From contig CAJLHL010000091.1 of NCBI GenBank assembly GCA_905206455.1, positions 1 to 9,057 on the forward strand: a DNA stretch of 9,057 nt, written 5' to 3'. The translations under genes were made by a program, and so were the position numbers. The notes below the pieces were generated by a model, which had not been told where the DNA came from, searched no databases, and saw only the letters and a program-made list of their open reading frames with translations. Below, piece after piece: positions 4,217-9,057 of the stretch; position 1 is the first letter of the stretch, and the number at the start of each line of letters is the position of its first letter. The stretch comes from an uncultured Eubacteriales bacterium (lineage in GTDB: Bacteria; Bacillota; Clostridia; Peptostreptococcales; Anaerovoracaceae).

Positions 4217-6553
4217 ATGAATCAGTATCAGTGGCCATATGAAAATGAGCTGAACAAACGGGAAGAAAATGTGTCGGACGTTCTGGTGCTGGGCGGCGGC
4301 ATCGCCGGCTGTTATGCGGCGATTGCGGCGGCGCGCAAAGGGATGTCGGTAACTCTGGTCGAAAAGGGCGCTACGGTGCGCAGCGGCGCGGCGGGAAGCG
4401 GTTTTGACCACTGGGAGTCCGCCTGTACCAATCCCTGTTCTAAAGTGACGGCGAAAGAAATCGCGGAAGCATATGTGGACGAACAGGATCAGTACAGCAA
4501 CGGCATCGCACATTATATCGAGTGCCGGGAGGGGTACGACCGGCTTTTGGACATGGAGTCCTTCGGAGGAAAGATTCGTGATACCGAAGATGAATTTGCG
4601 GGAGCCGAATTCCGGGACGACGAAACGAAGCTGATGTTCGCCTATGACTACGAGAATAAATTTACCATCCGGGTCTGGGGATCTACCTTTAAGCCGGCTC
4701 TGTATAAAGAACTGAAACGTCTCGGAGTAAAGGTATATGACCGGACGGAAGCGACGAGTCTTCTGGTCAGCGAAGAAGACGGGGCGCGGCGCGGCGCGGG
4801 GGCTGTGGGGATGAATGTCCGCACGGGAAAGATTCTCGTTTTCCGGGCGAAGTCTACGATTCTCACGATGTCCCGTCCCGCCAGAGTCTGGCTGTTTAAC
4901 CCGGATCTGGTGGGGCTCTGCGAATTCCGTCCGCCTCAGAGCATCGGCAGCGGCCATGCTATGGGATGGAGAGCAGGCATCGAATTCACGATGATGGAAA
5001 AATCTGTAAAGGGAGAGTTTTCTGCAGCGGGAAGAAGTTTTCCGCCTTACTCGGCGGGAAATAATCACAATACCTGGTACGCCGCTACGATGGTGGACGC
5101 CAGAGGCGTGGAAATCCCTTATGTGGACAGGGACGGCAGAGAGCTGAAAACCGTATCTGAAAGATATTATCCGGCGAAAGGACAGAAATTTTTCCTCAAG
5201 GGCGGCGTCATCGACAATCCGAAATACGAATATCGGGGTCCGGAAACTCTGGAATTTGAAGAACTGATGAAGCGGGGATATCAGCTTCCGTTTTACGCGG
5301 ATCTCAGCAGGATGCCGGAGATGGAGCGCAAGGTGATCTGGGGTATGATGGTCGGCGAAGAGGGCAAGACGAAGATCCCGGTACTTCAGAATTATACGGA
5401 GCGGGGATTCAATCCGGAAAAGCACCGGCTTCAGAGCTACGGCACCGGCTGGCAGTCGGCGTCTTTTCTGCCTCAGGAACGTCAGCTTTTCGGAGCGCCG
5501 GGCGGTGTGATGCACGACTGGGATCTCAAGACGAATATCGACGGAATCTATGCGGCGGGAGATCAGCTTTTCGCCTCCGACTGCTGCGGATTCGCGGCAG
5601 CTACGGGATATTATGCCGGAAGAAAAGCGGCAGATTATGCGAAAACCGTTTCCTTCGGAGAAATCTGCGAGGAAGACGTTCAGCGGGAAATCCGCCGGCT
5701 TTACGCGCCTCTGTATGTGGAAAACGGTATGGACTGGCGCGAGCTGAATATGGCGATTGCTAAAGCGATGCAGAATTACTGCGGCGGAATCAAATGCAGG
5801 GATCTGCTGCAGGAGGGGCTGGATCTGCTGGAGAGCTATCAGAGGGAAATCGTGCCTCAGATCAGCTGCGGCAATCCTCATGAGCTGATGAGAGCTCACG
5901 AGGTTTTCGATATCCTCGAAGTATCGCAGATGATTCTTCATGCCTGTCTCCTGCGAGAATCCAGCTCGGAACCTCTCTGCTTTGAGCGGAGCGATTTCCC
6001 GCAAATGGATCCGGAAGAAGACCGCTGCTTTATCACTCTGCGCAGGGAAAAGGGAGAGGTGAAAAAGGGAACCGTTCCTCATGGCTATTTCGGCGATCTG
6101 GAAGCGGAATATGAGCGGAGAAACGGCGATTATATCGAGGAGATGGAAAGGAAACGAAAATCCGGACTGTCAGAAAAGGAGCCTGTTCCCGATAAGAAGA
6201 ACGGCAAAACACAGACCCAGGGGAAAAGTCATCCTCTCAGGAACCGGACAGAAGACAGCGAGAGAAAAGAAATTCCTGATTTTTCCGCTGCGCCTGTTCC
6301 GTGCAGCGCGCGGCCGATCTTGTTCGACCGGCAGATCTGTGTGGGCTGCAACCGCTGTGCGGAAGTCTGTCAAGTAGACATTCTGGTGCCTTCTTCAGAA
6401 AAGGGCGCTCCGCCGGTGGTGATGTTTCCGGGAGAATGTTATTACTGCGGAAGCTGCGTGATGGAATGTCCGAATTCCGGAGCCATCCGGCTTCAGCATC
6501 CTCTGATGAATCAGGCGAAGTTTGTGCCGGTGAAAGAAGGTCAGACAGACTGA
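4217..6553 (+). CDS. AprA/fumarate-reductase-type FAD oxidoreductase fused to a 2[4Fe-4S] ferredoxin domain
   Basis: This 778-residue cytoplasmic redox enzyme has no signal peptide or membrane segment. The FAD Rossmann motif is DVLVLGGGIAGCYAA (21-35), with VTLVEKG at 45-51. The closing FAD site is GIYAAGD at 443-449, followed by AS and AGRKAA, resembling adenylylsulfate reductase alpha (AprA) more than fumarate reductase. A helical region (about 480-580) and a charged Lys/Glu-rich linker (about 640-695) lead to a ferredoxin module. Its two CxxCxxCxxxC sets (C708, C711, C714, C718; C741, C744, C747, C751) would bind two [4Fe-4S] clusters, as in AprB. The flavin would oxidise or reduce a small substrate, with electrons passing through the clusters. 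Sulfate-pathway neighbours (sat, qmo) are absent, so APS reduction is not implied. F425-G426 stand where fumarate reductases have the catalytic His before M-G-G. AAAGGTGA at 4206-4213 supports the ATG. The fold call is safe; the substrate is unknown. Confidence 0.88.
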   Translation: MNQYQWPYENELNKREENVSDVLVLGGGIAGCYAAIAAARKGMSVTLVEKGATVRSGAAGSGFDHWESACTNPCSKVTAKEIAEAYVDEQDQYSNGIAHYIECREGYDRLLDMESFGGKIRDTEDEFAGAEFRDDETKLMFAYDYENKFTIRVWGSTFKPALYKELKRLGVKVYDRTEATSLLVSEEDGARRGAGAVGMNVRTGKILVFRAKSTILTMSRPARVWLFNPDLVGLCEFRPPQSIGSGHAMGWRAGIEFTMMEKSVKGEFSAAGRSFPPYSAGNNHNTWYAATMVDARGVEIPYVDRDGRELKTVSERYYPAKGQKFFLKGGVIDNPKYEYRGPETLEFEELMKRGYQLPFYADLSRMPEMERKVIWGMMVGEEGKTKIPVLQNYTERGFNPEKHRLQSYGTGWQSASFLPQERQLFGAPGGVMHDWDLKTNIDGIYAAGDQLFASDCCGFAAATGYYAGRKAADYAKTVSFGEICEEDVQREIRRLYAPLYVENGMDWRELNMAIAKAMQNYCGGIKCRDLLQEGLDLLESYQREIVPQISCGNPHELMRAHEVFDILEVSQMILHACLLRESSSEPLCFERSDFPQMDPEEDRCFITLRREKGEVKKGTVPHGYFGDLEAEYERRNGDYIEEMERKRKSGLSEKEPVPDKKNGKTQTQGKSHPLRNRTEDSERKEIPDFSAAPVPCSARPILFDRQICVGCNRCAEVCQVDILVPSSEKGAPPVVMFPGECYYCGSCVMECPNSGAIRLQHPLMNQAKFVPVKEGQTD

Positions 6554-6577
6554 AAAATATGTGGTAAAGAAATGTGA

Positions 6578-6647
6578 GCCTTTCCGGCGCGCCTCTCTGC
6601 AAAGACTCCGGTCTGTACAGAATGCGGCGCGCCGGAAAGGCGTTTTT
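6578..6647 (+). terminator. Strong intrinsic terminator after the oxidoreductase gene
   Basis: A perfect 16-base-pair GC-rich stem (6578-6593 with 6626-6641, arm GCCTTTCCGGCGCGCC) is followed by G and TTTTT (6643-6647). The 32-base loop region holds a small inner hairpin, AGAC-TCCG-GTCT at 6603-6614. It lies 24 bases after the TGA and probably ends the symporter-oxidoreductase transcript, isolating the downstream esterase gene. Confidence 0.9.
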
Positions 6648-6684
6648 CTGCATAGAAGAAGGAAAACAGAATTTTTTTGAAAAA

Positions 6685-6697
6685 CGGAAATTTTCCG
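6685..6697. repeat. Short inverted repeat in the esterase upstream region
   Basis: CGGAAA and TTTCCG pair perfectly around a single T. It sits 69 bases before the esterase start, in the AT-rich interval after the terminator, where an operator would be expected. No convincing -35/-10 pair could be named nearby, although TTAATGTTAAACT at 6712-6724 is -10-like. The evidence for function is weak. Confidence 0.25.
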
Positions 6698-6766
6698 CCG
6701 CAGTTTCGGAATTAATGTTAAACTGAAATTTAAGAAGACGGTAATTCTGAGAGGAAGAACGAAACG

Positions 6767-7858
6767 ATGAGAGAGATTTGCGCGCAGACGCTGTATTTTG
6801 AAGAAGAATTTCCGGAAGAACCGGGGGACTGGGGACGGGACGAGAGCGAAGTAAAAGAACCGAGAACCCCGGAATCGGGCAGTGTAATTCTTACCGGAGC
6901 GGAAAAGGAAGCTTCGGAGGGAAGAAATTTTGTACCGGAGCATTTTTACCGTCCGGCCCGACAGAAGGGAACACTGAGACGGGTGCGATATCTTACGAAA
7001 AATTATGCCTCCGACGGAAAAACGAGAGAAAAGGACGCAGTCGTCTATCTGCCTTACGGATATGACCGGGCGACGGATGAGACACGTTGCAATGTTCTCT
7101 ATCTGCTCCACGGTTCCGGAGGTTCGGAGATCTCCTACATGGGCAGTGAAGAGGAGCCTCAGCGTCTGAAACATATGGCAGACCATATGATCGAGGAGGG
7201 ACTGATCGAGCCCATGATTTTTGTCATGCCCACCTATGTTTACTCCCGTGAAGAGCTGGGGCAGGCCCGGGCGACCGCCCTCACTTTCTATAAGGAGCTC
7301 ATCAATGACCTGATTCCGGCCGTCGAAGGTCAGTTCCGGACGTATGCCGCAGATCTCACAGCGGAAGGTATTCGCAGATCCCGGGGGCATCGGGCTTTCG
7401 GAGGATTTTCTCTGGGCAGTGTGGCGGCCTGGGAGGTCTTTGCCCGGGCCATGGATACGGCCAAATATTATCTGACTCTCTGCGGAGACTGCTGGGCGTA
7501 TGAGCCCTTCGGAGGGCGGGAACATCCGGCATGGGCCGCGGAATATCTGAGCCGGATGGCGAAAAAATCGGGATACGGACTCCGGGATTATTTTATTTTC
7601 ACCGCCACGGGTACGGAGGACTCCGCTTATGAAATGCTGCCTCCGATGGTGGCCGAGCTGAGAAAACATCCCGACGCGTTTGTCTGCGGCGGAAAAAATT
7701 ATGAGAGCGGAAATCTGGTCTATTATCTGGCGGAGGGATATAAACACAGTTACGGCTATACCTGCGAATACATATATAACGCGCTGCAGCTGTTTTTCCG
7801 GCAGGAAAGAGCCGATGAAGAGCGGACGAAGGCGCCGGGAGGAGAGTGCGCAGAGTGA
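6767..7858 (+). CDS. Alpha/beta-hydrolase esterase (feruloyl-esterase / esterase D-like family)
   Basis: This is a predicted serine ester hydrolase of 363 residues with no signal peptide, so it is probably cytoplasmic. The alpha/beta-hydrolase core starts near residue 68: VVYLPYGYD (92-100), the oxyanion loop LYLLHGSGGS (111-120), the nucleophile elbow GFSLGS with Ser215, a candidate acid residue in GTEDSAYE (Glu284 or Asp285), and His327 in GYKHSYGY. The order and spacing match the carbohydrate-esterase-1/esterase D group, which includes feruloyl and acetylxylan esterases. The first 50 or so residues are hydrophilic and strongly acidic and belong to no domain I recognise. Such enzymes cleave acyl or aroyl esters of sugars or S-formylglutathione; which applies here cannot be told. 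GAGGAA at 6751-6756 precedes the ATG by ten bases. Strong terminators lie on both sides, so the gene is probably transcribed alone. Confidence 0.88.
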   Translation: MREICAQTLYFEEEFPEEPGDWGRDESEVKEPRTPESGSVILTGAEKEASEGRNFVPEHFYRPARQKGTLRRVRYLTKNYASDGKTREKDAVVYLPYGYDRATDETRCNVLYLLHGSGGSEISYMGSEEEPQRLKHMADHMIEEGLIEPMIFVMPTYVYSREELGQARATALTFYKELINDLIPAVEGQFRTYAADLTAEGIRRSRGHRAFGGFSLGSVAAWEVFARAMDTAKYYLTLCGDCWAYEPFGGREHPAWAAEYLSRMAKKSGYGLRDYFIFTATGTEDSAYEMLPPMVAELRKHPDAFVCGGKNYESGNLVYYLAEGYKHSYGYTCEYIYNALQLFFRQERADEERTKAPGGECAE

Positions 7859-7907
7859 AGACGGGGCGGGGACCTGCGGAACAGGCCGGATGACCCTGTT
7901 AAAAAAC

Positions 7908-7941
7908 AAAAGGCGGGAGAAATTATTTCTCCCGCCTTTTT
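7908..7941. terminator. Bidirectional intrinsic terminator between esterase and EamA genes
   Basis: A perfect 15-base-pair stem, arms at 7908-7922 and 7926-7940 (core GGCGGGAGAAA), encloses a 3-base loop. The outer part is A-rich on the left and T-rich on the right, giving TTTTT at 7937-7941 on the plus strand and a run of T on the minus strand (plus AAAAAACAAAA at 7901-7911). It can therefore end both the esterase transcript and the convergent transporter transcript. Confidence 0.92.
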
Positions 7942-7989
7942 CCGGCCGTTCTTTCCGCCGGGCAGACCGGCCTGGTCAAATTTTTGTAA

Positions 7990-8970
7990 TTACTCCGGTT
8001 TTTGCTCTATGTCTGTCTTTTCGACGTCTGCTGCGGACGGCATCTCGTGAGGACTGCCGGCTTCACAGGCGTCCGCTGCCGCTGTGTTTTTATCCGGAAG
8101 ACTCAGCAGCGCCAGCGCAGTGATGGTGAGAGCCAGTCCGGCAAGAGAAAGCGGCGTCGGAATTTCCGAGAAGAAAAAGAGCCCGAAGAGCATGGCCGCC
8201 ACCGGTTCGGCGGATGCGAGAATCGAAGCTTTTCCCGTTTCCATATAATTGAGGGAAAGCGTATAGAGCACATAGGGAAGCACGGAAGCGAACAGGGAGT
8301 GGAGGAACATGAGAATTCCGTTTTTCGCCGGGTTCAGCGCCAGAACATGCCCGATGGAATTCCAGTCGGCAAAAGGGACGAGAACTGCCGCAATCAAAAA
8401 AATGCAGTAGAAAGTGATCGTCAGCGCATGATAGCCTCGCTCCATGGCGATTCTGGAAAAGATACTGTACAGAGCATAAAAGAATCCGGAAAGCACGCCG
8501 ATAAATAATCCCAGCGCCGACCACTGCATTGCCGAGGTTTCCTCAAAAATCCCGCTGACCAGAGCGCATCCGAAAATGGCCAGTATCATGCATCCGAATT
8601 TTTTTACCGTAATTTTTTCTTTAAAGAAGACGGCAGCCATCAGAAGGACAAAGACCGGCGCCAGACTGAGAAGTACAGCTGAGAGCGACAGCGTCAGACG
8701 GCTGATAGACTCGTTGTAGCAGAAATTCAGTCCCAGCGTTCCGATGAGTCCTGCAGCGATGAAAATCCACAAATCGCGGATTTTTATTTTCAGAAGGGAT
8801 CTATCGTAGAGCAGAATCCCGATCAGGAGCATGAACATCGCTAAAAAGACGCGGCTGAACATGATCGTGAGACTGTTCATGCCCATACCGGCCAGACTTC
8901 TCACGAAGAGACCGGTGGAACCCCAGAGAATTCCTGAGAGAATCGGGGCGGCGATTATCAATTTTTTCAT
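7990..8970 (-). CDS. EamA family (DMT superfamily) metabolite transporter
   Basis: This is an inner-membrane protein of 326 residues with about ten hydrophobic helices, arranged as two EamA repeats at about residues 4-140 and 152-291. The first repeat shows the N-terminal GILWGSTGLFVRSL, then LSLAPVFVLLMAAVFFKEKIT (102-122). The second repeats that pattern as ASAEPVAAMLFGLFFFSE (252-269). This internal duplication is typical of drug/metabolite transporters, which mostly export amino acids, purines or other metabolites; the substrate here is not known. After residue 291 comes a 35-residue hydrophilic, mainly acidic tail that should be cytoplasmic and is not needed for the fold. GGAGA (plus 8978-8982) lies seven bases before the ATG. 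The gene converges on the esterase across a shared terminator and shows no other link to it. Confidence 0.93.
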   Translation of the reverse strand: MKKLIIAAPILSGILWGSTGLFVRSLAGMGMNSLTIMFSRVFLAMFMLLIGILLYDRSLLKIKIRDLWIFIAAGLIGTLGLNFCYNESISRLTLSLSAVLLSLAPVFVLLMAAVFFKEKITVKKFGCMILAIFGCALVSGIFEETSAMQWSALGLFIGVLSGFFYALYSIFSRIAMERGYHALTITFYCIFLIAAVLVPFADWNSIGHVLALNPAKNGILMFLHSLFASVLPYVLYTLSLNYMETGKASILASAEPVAAMLFGLFFFSEIPTPLSLAGLALTITALALLSLPDKNTAAADACEAGSPHEMPSAADVEKTDIEQKPE

Positions 8971-9057
8971 AACAGAATCTCCATTTTCTATTATTTATAG
9001 TACTGCCAACGCTTCACTTTCATTTGTCGCAAAGATACAATCAGACTGGTCTTTCCC
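8971..9057 (-). promoter_or_regulatory. Upstream region of the EamA transporter gene
   Basis: The 87 bases before the transporter start are AT-rich near the gene. On the minus strand they contain a -10-like TATAAA (plus 8994-8999) and the ribosome-binding site GGAGA (plus 8978-8982). No good -35 box lies 16-18 bases before the TATAAA, so the promoter call is weak. The window ends before any further gene can be seen. Confidence 0.3.

Noticed and set aside
4133..6082. Long open frame (649 codons) on the minus strand opposite the oxidoreductase gene
   Set aside because: It lies wholly antisense to a gene with clear FAD motifs. Its translation is rich in Arg, Phe, His and Ser with no recognisable domain, and it reflects the codon bias of the plus-strand gene.
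4217..6553. Dissimilatory adenylylsulfate reductase
   Set aside because: The resemblance to AprA and AprB is at the level of fold and cofactor sites. No sat, qmo or dsr gene is present, the subunits are fused, and the neighbours are an organic-solute symporter and an esterase.
6395..7909. Long open frame (504 codons) on the minus strand opposite the esterase gene
   Set aside because: It is antisense to the esterase with its catalytic motifs, runs through two terminators, and has a low-complexity Arg/Phe/Ser-rich translation with no domain.

Overview
The window looks like a chromosomal segment of an anaerobic bacterium, most likely a member of the Bacillota (Clostridia). This is inferred from purine-rich Shine-Dalgarno sites in front of most genes, very AT-rich intergenic DNA next to GC-richer coding DNA, factor-independent terminators with long stems, a small XRE regulator of a type common in Clostridia, and an oxygen-sensitive type of iron-sulfur flavoenzyme. 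No rRNA, tRNA, CRISPR array, insertion sequence or phage gene is visible.

Layout. Positions 1-315 are an AT-rich (about 21% G+C) non-coding leader with a good sigma-A type promoter. It drives an AGCS-family sodium:alanine/glycine symporter (316-1707, +). A bidirectional terminator separates this from a convergent small XRE-family regulator (1785-2186, -). The regulator is divergent, across a 326-base gap with a candidate promoter and a small palindrome, from an SSS-family sodium:solute symporter (2513-3967, +). A 249-base gap packed with four successive inverted repeats, including a perfect 34-base palindrome, leads to a 778-residue oxidoreductase (4217-6553, +). That protein joins an AprA/fumarate-reductase-type flavoprotein to a C-terminal AprB-like 2[4Fe-4S] ferredoxin module. 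After a strong terminator comes a cytosolic alpha/beta-hydrolase esterase (6767-7858, +). A second bidirectional terminator separates it from a convergent EamA/DMT-type ten-helix exporter (7990-8970, -).

How the genes may work together. The SSS symporter and the flavo-iron-sulfur enzyme are adjacent, on the same strand, and have no convincing terminator or second promoter between them. They may form an uptake-plus-redox pair for an unidentified small organic substrate, with the divergent XRE protein as candidate local regulator. The esterase is a possible but looser partner because a strong terminator precedes it. The AGCS and EamA transporters at the two ends fit general amino-acid uptake and metabolite export and need not be part of the same pathway. 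The most unusual items are the single-chain AprA-AprB-like fusion, which appears to lack the fumarate-reductase catalytic histidine motif, and the dense secondary structure just upstream of its start codon.
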